From NCBI RefSeq assembly GCF_900142735.1, contig NZ_FRBY01000003.1:620001-684000 (forward strand): a DNA stretch of 64,000 bases, read 5' to 3'. The notes under the pieces are model-generated. The model was not told the origin of the DNA. It saw only the letters and a program-made list of their open reading frames with translations, and searched no databases. This DNA is from Flavobacterium saccharophilum. Lineage in GTDB: Bacteria; Bacteroidota; Bacteroidia; Flavobacteriales; Flavobacteriaceae. Shown here piece by piece: positions 1-8,699 of the stretch (position 1 is the first letter of the stretch; each line of letters starts with the position of its first letter). A program made the translations under genes and the position numbers.

Positions 1-720
1 AGTGCCTGGGACAACACACCAGGTGCTGCAAAAACAGTTTTACCCGGCGGAAAAAATCATCAAAAATTCACCATTTGGCTGGACAAAGCAGCTAATTACC
101 TATTATCCTTAAAAGATAAAAAAGGAAAAAACATTCCAGTTCTTTTCAGGCCTTATCATGAACTTACTGGTGGCTGGTTTTGGTGGGGAAAAGGAAATTG
201 CACTCCCGAAGAGTTTAAATCTTTATGGAAATTCACTATTGAATATCTTCAAAAAAAAGGCGTTCATAATTTAATTTATGTCTATAACACAAGTAGCTTC
301 AGCTCCAAAGAAGATTTTTTAATGCATTACCCAGGCGACGATTATGCTGACATGTTAAGTTTTGATTCCTATCAGAATAATGACGATAAAGACGGTACAA
401 AATTCATTAACGAAGTGCAGAATCAGCTTAAAATCGTAAACGAAATCGGGATAGAAAAACACAAATTAATTGCTATCGCCGAAGCTGGTTACGAAGCCGT
501 TCCAGACCCAAAATGGTGGACAGGCACTTTAGACAAAGCCATTGGAGATTATAAAATCTCCTATGTTTTATTGTGGCGAAATCATGGCTGGCAGGAAAAA
601 GAACAAAAAATGCATTATTACGCTCCCTTTTCAGGTCAGTTAAGCGAGAAAGACTTTGTTGATTTTTACAACCTCGACAAAACTTTATTTGAAAAAGACA
701 TTCAGAAAGCATTAAAATAA
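1..720 (+). CDS. GH26 beta-mannanase, C-terminal part (5' end outside window)
   Basis: The reading frame is open from base 1 to the stop at 718-720; the start and any signal peptide lie upstream. Two GH26 catalytic signatures are visible: RPYHELTGGWFWWG, with the acid/base Glu codon at 160-162, and IAEAGYE, with the nucleophile Glu codon at 481-483. The family cleaves beta-1,4-mannan, and members in equivalent gene clusters release mannobiose. The sequence is a clear paralogue of the complete GH26 at 4603. A symporter follows 37 bases downstream, then a GH130 phosphorylase and an epimerase, which fits the first step of a mannobiose pathway. An in-frame ATG at 322 is internal (the acid/base precedes it) and is not the start. 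Family call is firm; endo- versus exo-action cannot be told from this fragment. Confidence 0.93.
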   Translation, partial: SAWDNTPGAAKTVLPGGKNHQKFTIWLDKAANYLLSLKDKKGKNIPVLFRPYHELTGGWFWWGKGNCTPEEFKSLWKFTIEYLQKKGVHNLIYVYNTSSFSSKEDFLMHYPGDDYADMLSFDSYQNNDDKDGTKFINEVQNQLKIVNEIGIEKHKLIAIAEAGYEAVPDPKWWTGTLDKAIGDYKISYVLLWRNHGWQEKEQKMHYYAPFSGQLSEKDFVDFYNLDKTLFEKDIQKALK

Positions 721-757
721 TAACCAAATCTAAATTACAACCTCTAAAAAGAACCCA

Positions 758-2149
758 ATGCACGACAAAATTAGTTTAAAAGAAAAAGTAGGTTACGGTC
801 TTGGAGATGCTGCATCATCCATGTTCTGGAAAATTTTCAGCATGTACCTTCTCTTTTTCTATACCGATGTTTTCGGATTGGCACCAGCCGTCGTAGGAAC
901 CATGTTTTTAATCACCAGAATCTGGGATTCCTGCTTTGATCCAATTGTCGGGATCATTGCCGACAGAACTAAAAGCAAATGGGGGAAATTCAGACCGTAC
1001 TTATTGTGGGTCGCCATACCTTTTGCCGTAATTGGAGTTTTAACTTTTTACACGCCTGATTTTGACGAAAAAGGAAAAATAATTTATGCTTATGTAACGT
1101 ATTCTTTAATGATGATGATTTACTCGCTAATCAACGTGCCGTATGCCTCGCTTTTAGGCGTAATGTCATCTGACAGAAAAGAAAGAAACACGTTATCTTC
1201 TTATCGAATGGTTTTTGCTTTTGGAGGAAGTTTATTAGCACTTTGGTTAATTGAACCACTTGTAAATTATTTCGGCGGAAGCCTAAACTCTAAAACAGGA
1301 TGGTTGGCAACAATTGCCGTTTTTGGAGTAATGACAACCGCTTTTTTCTGGGGTTGTTTTTTCTTCACAAAAGAAAGAGTGAAACCTATTGCTGATGAAC
1401 AAAGCAACTTAAAAGCAGACTTAAGGGATTTATTAAAAAACAGACCGTGGTGGATTTTATTGGGCGCCGGAATTGGTGCCTTAATTTTCAATTCTATCCG
1501 TGATGGCGCTGCCGTTTATTACTTTAAATATTATGTAAGCAGTAGTGTCAATTTTGATTTTTCACTTTTTGGAACTGATTTTCACATGACTCCAACGTCG
1601 ATATATCTGATTCTGGGTCAGGCCGCTAATATCATCGGAGTTATTCTTGCTACGCCAATTGCGAATAGAATCGGAAAAAAGAAAACCTTTATTGGCGCTA
1701 TGGCTTTATGCTCCATTTTAAGTTTAGTTTTCTATTTCTTCGGAAAAGAAGATATTTTACTCATAATGAGTTTTCAGTTTTTAATTAGTATTTGCGCCGG
1801 TTGCTTTTTCCCGCTTGTTTGGTCTATGTACGCCGACAGCGCCGATTATTCGGAATGGAAACAAGGCCGAAGAGCTACAGGATTAGTTTTCTCTGCTTCC
1901 TCCATGTCACAAAAATTTGGCTGGACTATTGGGGGTGCAGGAGCCGGATGGCTGTTAGGTTATTACGGTTTTCAGGCGAATGTCGAACAAACTGCTGTTG
2001 CCCAAAACGGAATTCAATTAATGTTAAGTATACTTCCTGCAATTGCAGCTTTTATATCAGTCGCTTTTATTTTGTTTTATCCTTTATCTGAAGAAAAACT
2101 CCAAATCATAGAACAAGATTTAAACGAAAAAAGAAACCAGATCCTTTAA
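758..2149 (+). CDS. GPH-family sugar:cation symporter (probable mannobiose transporter)
   Basis: This 463-residue inner-membrane protein has about 12 hydrophobic segments. The N-terminus has the MelB/GPH pattern GLGDAASSMFW followed by RIWDSCFDPIVG and ADRTKSKWGKFRPY, the conserved region around transmembrane helices 1-3 with the cation-site Asp residues. A second hallmark, YSEWKQGRRATG, lies in the C-terminal half. GPH proteins import disaccharides with Na+ or H+. The gene sits between a GH26 mannanase and the GH130/epimerase pair, the arrangement known for Bacteroides fragilis mannobiose use, so mannobiose is the inferred substrate. Spacing of 37 and 29 bases to its neighbours suggests one operon. 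Family is sure; substrate is from context. Confidence 0.93.
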   Translation: MHDKISLKEKVGYGLGDAASSMFWKIFSMYLLFFYTDVFGLAPAVVGTMFLITRIWDSCFDPIVGIIADRTKSKWGKFRPYLLWVAIPFAVIGVLTFYTPDFDEKGKIIYAYVTYSLMMMIYSLINVPYASLLGVMSSDRKERNTLSSYRMVFAFGGSLLALWLIEPLVNYFGGSLNSKTGWLATIAVFGVMTTAFFWGCFFFTKERVKPIADEQSNLKADLRDLLKNRPWWILLGAGIGALIFNSIRDGAAVYYFKYYVSSSVNFDFSLFGTDFHMTPTSIYLILGQAANIIGVILATPIANRIGKKKTFIGAMALCSILSLVFYFFGKEDILLIMSFQFLISICAGCFFPLVWSMYADSADYSEWKQGRRATGLVFSASSMSQKFGWTIGGAGAGWLLGYYGFQANVEQTAVAQNGIQLMLSILPAIAAFISVAFILFYPLSEEKLQIIEQDLNEKRNQIL

Positions 2150-2178
2150 AATCATACAGATACCAGAAAAAGATTACT

Positions 2179-3369
2179 ATGACAACAATAGCCACTTCCA
2201 CTACATTTCAGGATAGAAAAGTAGCATTAGAGAGAGAACATAAAACCCTTATAGAGCAAAAAAATGCTCCTGAAGAAAATGCCGGAAACGGCATATACCA
2301 ACGCTACAAAAATCCGGTAGTTACAGCGGCTCACGTGCCACTGAACTGGCGTTTTGATTTGAACGAAAAAACAAATCCGTTTTTACAGGAACGAATCGGA
2401 ATGAATGCTGCTTTTAACGCCGGTGCCATGAAATGGAATGGCAAATATTTATTGGCTGTTCGTGTGGAAGGAATTGACAGAAAATCTTTTTTCGCTATTG
2501 CGGAAAGCCCAAACGGAGTCGATAATTTCAAGTTTTGGGAGAAACCATGCGTGATTCCACAAACGGCAGAACCGGACACCAATGTGTACGATATGCGTTT
2601 GATCAATCATGAAGACGGCTGGGTTTACGGTATTTTTTGTACCGAAAGAAAAGATCCTAAAGCACCTAAAGGCGATACTAGTTCGGCTGTAGCCAATGCG
2701 GGAATCGTCCGTTCTAAAGATTTAGTGAATTGGGAAAGACTTCCTGATTTGATTTCAAACACAGGTCAACAGCGAAATGTTGTTTTACATCCTGAATTCG
2801 TAAACGGAAAATATGCTTTATACACACGTCCGCAAGATGGCTTTATTGATGTTGGCGCTGGTGGCGGAATTGGTTTAGGTTATGTTGATGATATGACAAA
2901 TCCGGTTGTAAAAGACGAGAAGATCATCTTTGGAAAACAATATCATACCATTTATGAATTGAAAAATGGTCTTGGCCCTGCTCCTATCAAAACAGATAAA
3001 GGCTGGCTGCATTTGGCACACGGTGTTCGTAATACCGCTGCAGGATTACGTTACACACTTTATATGTTTATGACTGATTTGAATGACATTACAAAAGTAA
3101 CGCACGTACCAGCGGGTCATTTTATGGGACCTGAAGGTATTGAAAGAGTTGGTGATGTTTCGAATGTTTTGTTCTCAAACGGATGGATTGAAGATGCCGA
3201 CGGAACTGTTTACGTATACTACGCTTCATCAGATACAAGAATGCATGTTGCGGTTTCATCTGTTGCAAAACTAGTTGATTATGTTACTAATACACCAGCT
3301 GACACCTTTATTTCAGCAGGTTCTGTAAAAACAATCATCAATCAAATTGAAAAAAATAACGCCATATAA
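2179..3369 (+). CDS. GH130 4-O-beta-D-mannosyl-D-glucose phosphorylase
   Basis: This 396-residue protein has no signal peptide, so it is cytoplasmic. It shows GH130 features: the N-terminal segment with NAGAMKWNGKYLLAVRVEG, the YDMRL motif, and the C-terminal MGPEGIERVGDVSNV stretch near the phosphate site. Length and these motifs fit the GH130_1 subgroup, which phosphorolyses Man-beta-1,4-Glc to mannose-1-phosphate and glucose. The next gene, 8 bases downstream, is the epimerase that makes this substrate from mannobiose, which strongly supports the assignment over GH130_2 mannobiose or mannooligosaccharide phosphorylase. ATG at 2179 is the natural start, 29 bases after the symporter stop. 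Confidence 0.93.
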   Translation: MTTIATSTTFQDRKVALEREHKTLIEQKNAPEENAGNGIYQRYKNPVVTAAHVPLNWRFDLNEKTNPFLQERIGMNAAFNAGAMKWNGKYLLAVRVEGIDRKSFFAIAESPNGVDNFKFWEKPCVIPQTAEPDTNVYDMRLINHEDGWVYGIFCTERKDPKAPKGDTSSAVANAGIVRSKDLVNWERLPDLISNTGQQRNVVLHPEFVNGKYALYTRPQDGFIDVGAGGGIGLGYVDDMTNPVVKDEKIIFGKQYHTIYELKNGLGPAPIKTDKGWLHLAHGVRNTAAGLRYTLYMFMTDLNDITKVTHVPAGHFMGPEGIERVGDVSNVLFSNGWIEDADGTVYVYYASSDTRMHVAVSSVAKLVDYVTNTPADTFISAGSVKTIINQIEKNNAI

Positions 3370-3377
3370 ATTCTACC

Positions 3378-4565
3378 GTGTCAAAACTAAAAGAGCTTAA
3401 ATCTGAATTATCAGCTGAACTTGATTCCATTTTAGAATATTGGTCAAAACATACTCTTGACAATCAAAATGGAGGTTTTATTGGTCAGATTGATTTTAAC
3501 GATCATTTGATTGCTACTGCAGAAAAAGGTTCTGTTTTGAATGCCCGAATTTTATGGTCTTTTTCTGCAAGCTATCAGGTTACTAAAAATGAAGAACATA
3601 AAAAAATAGCCACCAGAGCATTTGAATTTCTTTCAAACTATTTTTATGATGCTGAATTTGGAGGCTTATTCTGGAGTATTAATGCTGATAAAACTCCAAA
3701 AGATACTAAAAATCAGATTTATGCTTTAGCTTTTGCGATTTATGGACTATCAGAATATTACGTTATTTCTAAAGAGGAGAAGGCTCTGGAGATTGCCATA
3801 AATCTATATTTACAAATAGAAAGACACAGTTACGACTCCATCAATGGGGGCTACTTAGAAGCTTTTACACGAGAATGGAAACCTATTGCCGATTTGCGTC
3901 TTAGTGAGAAAGATGCCAACGAAAAAAAAACGATGAATACCCATTTGCATATCGTTGAAGCGTATGCAAATTTGTTTAAGGTTTGGAAAGACAAAAAGCT
4001 ACAAAATGTTATTGTTGCGTTATTACAAACGATCGAGAAACATTTTATCAATGCTGAAACCGGTCATTTAAGATTGTTTTTTAATGAAGAATGGGTCGAA
4101 AAACCAGACGTGATCTCCTATGGACACGATATCGAAGCAGCCTGGCTTTTATTGCATTGTGCTGAAATTTCAGAAGATGAAACTTTAATTGCCAATTATA
4201 AAAAACACGCCATTCAAATGGCAGAAGTTACGCAGGAAGGTTTGGATACTGACGGAGGTTTATGGTATGAATTAGATCCGGAAAATAACGAATTGATTGC
4301 CGAAAAACATTGGTGGGTTCAGGCCGAAGCTTTAATAGGTTTTTATAACGCTTACCAATTAACCGGTGACGAAAAGTATTTAGACCTCGTTTTGAAAAAC
4401 TGGGATTTTACAAAAAAATACATTTTAGATAAGCAAAACGGAGAATGGTTTTGGGGCGTTTATCGCGATTATTCCTTAATTGAAAAAGACAAAGCAGGTT
4501 TCTGGAAATGTCCTTATCATAACAGCCGCGCTTGTCTGGAACTTATTCAGAGAATAAAAGACTAA
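3378..4565 (+). CDS. Cellobiose 2-epimerase (mannobiose to mannosyl-glucose)
   Basis: This 395-residue cytoplasmic protein belongs to the N-acylglucosamine 2-epimerase (AGE) superfamily, an (alpha/alpha)6 barrel. Conserved His-containing motifs of cellobiose 2-epimerases are visible: NTHLHIVEAYANL, SYGHDIEAAWLL, EKHWWVQAEA and CPYHNSRACLEL. The enzyme interconverts the reducing-end Glc and Man of beta-1,4 disaccharides; here it would convert mannobiose to Man-Glc for the GH130 enzyme just upstream. The start is GTG at 3378, only 8 bases after the GH130 stop; no in-frame ATG gives the conserved N-terminus. A lipoprotein GH26 follows 37 bases downstream, so all five genes look co-transcribed. 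Confidence 0.94.
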   Translation: MSKLKELKSELSAELDSILEYWSKHTLDNQNGGFIGQIDFNDHLIATAEKGSVLNARILWSFSASYQVTKNEEHKKIATRAFEFLSNYFYDAEFGGLFWSINADKTPKDTKNQIYALAFAIYGLSEYYVISKEEKALEIAINLYLQIERHSYDSINGGYLEAFTREWKPIADLRLSEKDANEKKTMNTHLHIVEAYANLFKVWKDKKLQNVIVALLQTIEKHFINAETGHLRLFFNEEWVEKPDVISYGHDIEAAWLLLHCAEISEDETLIANYKKHAIQMAEVTQEGLDTDGGLWYELDPENNELIAEKHWWVQAEALIGFYNAYQLTGDEKYLDLVLKNWDFTKKYILDKQNGEWFWGVYRDYSLIEKDKAGFWKCPYHNSRACLELIQRIKD

Positions 4566-4602
4566 AACATGTATATCAAACTAGCTTTTAAAACAAATCA
4601 AA

Positions 4603-5838
4603 ATGAAAAAACATCTTCTAAATATTCTTTTTTTAAGCTTATCTATTTTAACAATTTCAGGTTGTTCTTCTAATGACGAATCAGATCCGGAAGTTGTCGT
4701 TGATCCACCAGTTATAGTTGATACTGATCCGTTGACCACCGCAAATGCAGCATCTTATTTAGTTGATGCAAATGCAACAAAAGAAACCGTAGCTTTATTT
4801 TATAATTTAAAAAAACTAGCCAAAACTAAATTTGCTATTGGCCAGCAAGCAGCTTTTAATAGTTTTTACCAAGATGCAGGCGGAGATTCTGATATTAAAA
4901 AAAATACGGGTTATGATCCTGCTGTTTTAGGTTCAGACTTTATGTTTATTGCCGATAAAGCAAACAATAATCAAGTAGGTAACTGGTTTTATGGAGAGGA
5001 AATAAAAATTGTAGCTGATGTGAAACTTGCTTACGCCAAAGGCATGATTAATACGTTTAGCTGGCATTTAAGAGAACCTGCTAAAGAAGAAACTTTTTAC
5101 ACCTCCGAAATGACATCAGAACAAAAAGCAACTGCTTTTAAAAGTATTTTGCCTAACGGATCAAATCACGAATGGTACAAGAAAAAACTGGACAAAATTG
5201 CCAGTGTAGTTTCTAATTTAAAAGGTGCAAATGGCGAATTGATTCCGATTATTTTCAGGCCCTTTCATGAATTTGACGGAAGTTGGTTTTGGTGGGGAGC
5301 TAGTTTTTGCTCTCCTGATGAATACAAAACGGCTTATCAGTTTACGGTTGATTATTTGAAAAACACTAAAGGCGTTCATAATATTTTATACGCTTTTTCA
5401 CCTGACAGATCTTTTACTACCCAAACTGATTATTTAAGTCGCTATCCGGGCGATAAATATGTAGATGTTTTAGGAATGGATAATTACGGAGATTTTGACA
5501 ATCAAGGCTCAGCCGGAGCAAACATCGCTAATTCTAAATTAAAAATAATATCTGATTTGGCTAAAACCAAAGTAAAAATTACAGCTTTGGCCGAAACCGG
5601 TTATCAGGTTACCAGTACAAAACCTCCGGTTGCAGATTGGTTTTCTACCTATTTATACAGTGCTTTGACATCAAACAATATTGAAGTGAGTTATGTACTA
5701 TTTTGGAATAATACCAAAGATGGTTATTGGGTTCCGAATGGCACAGTTTCGAACGCAAGTGATTTTAAAACATTTAGTTCAAAAACAAAATCGGCTTTGG
5801 TGAATTCTTTGCCGAAAATGTATGAATTGCCGAAGTAG
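4603..5838 (+). CDS. GH26 beta-mannanase, lipoprotein
   Basis: This is a complete 411-residue GH26 enzyme. Residues 1-21 are a lipoprotein signal with lipobox ISGC (Cys21), followed by an acidic, Pro-rich linker (residues about 24-45). The SNDES directly after Cys21 resembles a Bacteroidota surface-lipoprotein export signal, so surface display is likely. The catalytic domain has acid/base Glu223 in RPFHEFDGSWFWWG and nucleophile Glu331 in LAETGY. It is the second GH26 in the operon; its closest visible relative is the truncated one at base 1, so the two may divide exo and endo work. The operon's coding run ends here: a cluster of repeats follows before the GH5 gene. Confidence 0.95.
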   Translation: MKKHLLNILFLSLSILTISGCSSNDESDPEVVVDPPVIVDTDPLTTANAASYLVDANATKETVALFYNLKKLAKTKFAIGQQAAFNSFYQDAGGDSDIKKNTGYDPAVLGSDFMFIADKANNNQVGNWFYGEEIKIVADVKLAYAKGMINTFSWHLREPAKEETFYTSEMTSEQKATAFKSILPNGSNHEWYKKKLDKIASVVSNLKGANGELIPIIFRPFHEFDGSWFWWGASFCSPDEYKTAYQFTVDYLKNTKGVHNILYAFSPDRSFTTQTDYLSRYPGDKYVDVLGMDNYGDFDNQGSAGANIANSKLKIISDLAKTKVKITALAETGYQVTSTKPPVADWFSTYLYSALTSNNIEVSYVLFWNNTKDGYWVPNGTVSNASDFKTFSSKTKSALVNSLPKMYELPK

Positions 5839-5846
5839 GGTTTAAT

Positions 5847-5880
5847 TTCACGCAGATTTGGCAGATTTTGACGGATTTGC
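5847..5880 (+). repeat. Half copy of the 'TTCACGCAGATTT' intergenic repeat
   Basis: The stretch directly after the GH26 stop contains TTCACGCAGATTTGGCAGAT and a degenerate second unit. It matches the arms of the inverted repeat at 14639-14743 (arms TTCACGCAGATTT and its complement). It is a single, unpaired arm here. Confidence 0.6.
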
Positions 5881-5902
5881 ACTAGTTTTATTCTCCATTT
5901 TT

Positions 5903-6002
5903 GTCATTCCGAGGAACGGGGAATCCCCACAAGAAGCTCGACAAAGATTGGCGATTCACTGGATGGAGTTACTTGTGGGGATTCCTCGTTCCTCGGAATG
6001 AC
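5903..6002. repeat. 100-bp palindromic repeat, family A copy 1
   Basis: The element begins GTCATTCCGAGGAAC and ends with the complement GTTCCTCGGAATGAC, giving arms of over 30 bases around a centre with GATTGGCGATTCACTGGATG. A copy of exactly the same length but opposite orientation lies at 11170-11269, and partial copies lie at 19948-20178. It contains no credible ORF. It is MITE-like or REP-like, and would form a long hairpin between the GH26 and GH5 genes. Confidence 0.85.
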
Positions 6003-6066
6003 AAACTGAACGAAATTGGAATTGATTAAAGAAATTGAACAAAAAAAAATTCTTAAAAACCGTAAA

Positions 6067-6149
6067 CCCCTAGCCCCGATGGGAGGGAAAATCCTTTTGT
6101 GCCGGGGTTCGGCACAAAAGATTGGAAGGAACAGCGGGAAATAGCTCCT
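6067..6149 (+). repeat. Structured repeat, family B copy 1 (upstream of GH5)
   Basis: This 83-bp element runs from CCCCTAGCCCCGATGGGAGG to GGAAATAGCTCCT. At its centre is a hairpin with stem CTTTTGTGCC/GGCACAAAAG and loop GGGGTTC. A second copy in reverse orientation is at 35591-35671. The only central differences are compensating base-pair changes (GCC/GGC here, GGT/ACC there). The element ends 13 bases before the GH5 start codon. Confidence 0.85.
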
Positions 6150-6162
6150 AAAAAACATAATA

Positions 6163-7449
6163 ATGAAAAATACATTTTTAAAAACCCTCGGATTAGCTTT
6201 AATTTTTTCCTCAATGGCTTGTCAGGCGCAGGAAAGAATTACGGTGAAAGGAACGCAATTTTACAAAGGCGACAAACCATACGCATACATTGGGACAAAT
6301 TATTGGTACGGAAGTTTGTTGGCTTCTAAAAAAATAGGCGATCGTAAAAGATTACTTCGCGAATTGGAGCTGATGCAGAAAAACGGCATAGATAATCTTC
6401 GAATTTTGGTTGGAGGCGATGGAGGAAAATATGATTTTACCGTTCGTCCAGCGTTGCAATATGAACAGGGAAAGTATGATGAAGATTTGCTTGACGGACT
6501 GGATTTCCTGATGAACGAAATGCGAAAACGTAAAATGTACGCTGTTTTGTATTTGACGAATAACTGGGAATGGTCGGGCGGAATGTCGCAATATTTGGAA
6601 TGGAACGGCAAAGGTCCGGTTCCGGTACCTGGAATTGCGCCTAATACCTGGCCACAATTTATGGCGTATACGGAACAGTTTCACAGTTGCGAACCTTGTA
6701 TGCAGGCTTTAGAAAATCATGTAAAATTTATTATGGGAAGAACGAATGCGTATTCTCATAAAAAATATACGGATGACAACACGATTATGGCGTGGCAGGT
6801 TGGAAATGAACCCCGCACTTTTACGCCAGAAAATGAAGCAAAATTCACCGTTTGGCTAAATAATATTGTCAATTTGATGGACAGTTTGGATAAAAATCAT
6901 TTGATTTCGACAGGTTCTGAAGGATTGAACAGCTCGAATGATGACATTGGGATTTTTGAAAGAACGCATCAAAATCCGAATATTGATTATTTGACAATGC
7001 ACATTTGGCCAAAAAACTGGAATTGGTTTAAAGCGGATAATGCTGAAAAAACGTTGCCAACGACTTTAGAAAATGCCGGGAAATATATTGACAAACATGT
7101 CGCTGTGGCCAATCATTTAAAACGCCCTATAATTATAGAAGAGTTTGGTTTGGGAAGAGAAAACGAAAGTTTATTACCAACAGCATCGGTTGCCAACAGA
7201 GATGTTTTTTACAATTATATTTTTGGTCGAGTTGCCGAAAGCGTTAAAAACAATGGACCGTTGCAAGGCGCCAATTTCTGGGGATTTGGCGGCGAAGGAA
7301 AAGCCATAAATGAAAGTGGAAAATGGAGTCCGGGCGATCCTTTAACAACGGATCCGCCACAAGAACCACAAGGATTGAATTCGGTTTTTTCTTCGGATAA
7401 ATCTACTTTGGAGATTGTCAGGAATTATAATTTAAAATTAAAAAAATAA
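6163..7449 (+). CDS. GH5 (subfamily 7-like) endo-beta-mannanase
   Basis: This 428-residue secreted enzyme has a signal peptide at residues 1-20 with a lipobox-like SMAC (Cys20), so it is a probable lipoprotein. The TIM-barrel catalytic domain carries the acid/base in WQVGNEPR (Glu216) and the nucleophile in IIIEEFGLG (Glu326/327). The early segment YIGTNYWYG and the late GANFWGFGGEG are typical of bacterial GH5 mannanases. It would attack internal mannan or glucomannan bonds. It stands apart from the upstream operon behind 324 bases of repeats, so it may be transcribed separately. A 63-bp hairpin follows the stop. An overlapping frame at 6099-6329 is a shadow that reads into the repeat. Confidence 0.93.
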   Translation: MKNTFLKTLGLALIFSSMACQAQERITVKGTQFYKGDKPYAYIGTNYWYGSLLASKKIGDRKRLLRELELMQKNGIDNLRILVGGDGGKYDFTVRPALQYEQGKYDEDLLDGLDFLMNEMRKRKMYAVLYLTNNWEWSGGMSQYLEWNGKGPVPVPGIAPNTWPQFMAYTEQFHSCEPCMQALENHVKFIMGRTNAYSHKKYTDDNTIMAWQVGNEPRTFTPENEAKFTVWLNNIVNLMDSLDKNHLISTGSEGLNSSNDDIGIFERTHQNPNIDYLTMHIWPKNWNWFKADNAEKTLPTTLENAGKYIDKHVAVANHLKRPIIIEEFGLGRENESLLPTASVANRDVFYNYIFGRVAESVKNNGPLQGANFWGFGGEGKAINESGKWSPGDPLTTDPPQEPQGLNSVFSSDKSTLEIVRNYNLKLKK

Positions 7450-7460
7450 GTCCTTTTTTA

Positions 7461-7523
7461 CCGTAGAGGCGCATAGCAGTGCTTCTAATGCATGGCGGAG
7501 ACGCACTGCTGTGCGTCTCTACG
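7461..7523. repeat. Palindrome between convergent genes, family F copy 1
   Basis: A stem of about 20 bases, GTAGAGGCGCATAGCAGTGC pairing imperfectly with GCACTGCTGTGCGTCTCTAC, lies between the GH5 stop and the convergent reductase stop. The same GTAGAGACGCAC arm recurs at 34065-34094. It may act as a transcription barrier, but no U-run follows, so it is called a repeat rather than a terminator. Confidence 0.7.
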
Positions 7524-7544
7524 ATTATGCATATCTAAAAATTG

Positions 7545-8501
7545 TTACGATAATATCTTTTCAATCGCATTCAATTCATCTGATGTAAACTCTGTATTTT
7601 GCAAACAATCAATATTATTACACAATTGTTTTACAGAACTTGCTCCAATTAAAACCGATGTAATTCGTTTGTCTTTTTGAAGCCATGCTAAAGCCATTTG
7701 TGCCAAAGATTGATTTCTATTCTGAGCAATTTCATTCAGCTGAACTAACTTTTGAATTCTTTCTGCGGTAACTTCATTTTCCTTTAAATGCCCATTTGGA
7801 TTGTGGGCTCTTGAGTTTTCCGGAATTCCGTTTAAATATTTATCTGTCAAAAGTCCTTGTGCCAAAGGCGAAAAGGCAATACAGCCTACTCCTTTCTCTT
7901 CCAGAACATCCAACAAACCATTCTCTACCCAACGTTCCAACATTGAATATTTCGCCTGGTGAATCAAACATGGCGTTCCCAGTTGTTTTAAAACATCAAC
8001 TGCAACACGAGTCTGCTCCGCCGAGTAATTACTGATTCCGACGTACAATGCTTTTCCGCTTCTTACGGCATAATCTAAAGCCTGCATAGTTTCTTCAATT
8101 GGAGTTTCCGGATCTGGGCGGTGCGAATAGAAAATATCAACATAATCGACTTTCATTCTTTTTAAACTCTGATCTAAACTTGACAATAAGTATTTTCTTG
8201 AACCCCAGTCTCCGTAAGGTCCGTCCCACATCGTGTAGCCGGCTTTGGTTGAAATAATGATTTCATCACGCAAATTTCCCTGAAAATTGTGCCAAAGAAT
8301 TTTACCAAAATTAGTTTCTGCAGAACCCGGAACTGGTCCGTAATTATTCGCCAAATCAAAATGAGTGATTCCTTTATCAAAAGCTTCCACAGCGATACTT
8401 TCGGCATTATCAAAATTATCTACGGATCCGAAGTTATGCCATAATCCTAAAGAAATTTCAGGTAACAGTAACCCGCTTTTTCCACATCTGTTATATTTCA
8501 T
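7545..8501 (-). CDS. Aldo/keto reductase (YghZ / L-glyceraldehyde-3-phosphate reductase-like)
   Basis: This 318-residue soluble NADPH-dependent oxidoreductase has the AKR catalytic residues: Asp and Tyr in HFDLANNYGP, Lys in IISTKAGY and His in DIFYSHRPDP. The N-terminal pattern GLLLPEISLGLWHNFG and the stretch YGPVPGSAETNFG are typical of the YghZ/Kv-beta-like group. The substrate cannot be read from sequence. It is the last gene of the minus-strand run behind the GH3 glucosidase, separated from it by a 142-bp palindromic repeat, so co-expression with the mannan genes is possible but unproven. Confidence 0.88.
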   Translation of the reverse strand: MKYNRCGKSGLLLPEISLGLWHNFGSVDNFDNAESIAVEAFDKGITHFDLANNYGPVPGSAETNFGKILWHNFQGNLRDEIIISTKAGYTMWDGPYGDWGSRKYLLSSLDQSLKRMKVDYVDIFYSHRPDPETPIEETMQALDYAVRSGKALYVGISNYSAEQTRVAVDVLKQLGTPCLIHQAKYSMLERWVENGLLDVLEEKGVGCIAFSPLAQGLLTDKYLNGIPENSRAHNPNGHLKENEVTAERIQKLVQLNEIAQNRNQSLAQMALAWLQKDKRITSVLIGASSVKQLCNNIDCLQNTEFTSDELNAIEKILS

Positions 8502-8556
8502 TATATTGTTTTAAGGTTGTCGTTTAATAGGTTTTAAAGGTAAAAAAAACTTACGA

Positions 8557-8698
8557 AGTTTTGCCACAAAGACACTAAGACGCTAAGCTTTTTATTTAAA
8601 ATAGAAATCGCCACGAATTCACGAATTTTTGAACAAATAATTCGTGAATTCGTGGCGAAAAAAAACTTTGTGTCTTAGCGTCTTTGTGGCAAAAAACT
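8557..8698. repeat. Nested 142-bp palindrome, family D copy 1
   Basis: The outer arms are AGTTTTTGCCACAAAG-like: TTGCCACAAAGACACTAAG on the left and its near complement (CTTTGTGTCTTAGCGTCTTT) on the right. Nested inside is a second palindrome, GCCACGAATTCACGAATT with AATTCGTGAATTCGTGGC. No ORF is present. It separates the GH3 and aldo/keto reductase genes and ends next to the GH3 stop, so it could stabilise or terminate the GH3 transcript. Confidence 0.8.
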
Positions 8699-8699
8699 T

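Noticed and set aside
5904..6158. 84-residue minus-strand ORF
   Set aside because: It spans repeats A and B and includes the same EESP/RGDSS-like repeat translation.
6099..6329. 76-residue plus-strand ORF
   Set aside because: It starts in repeat B and overlaps the GH5 signal peptide in another frame.
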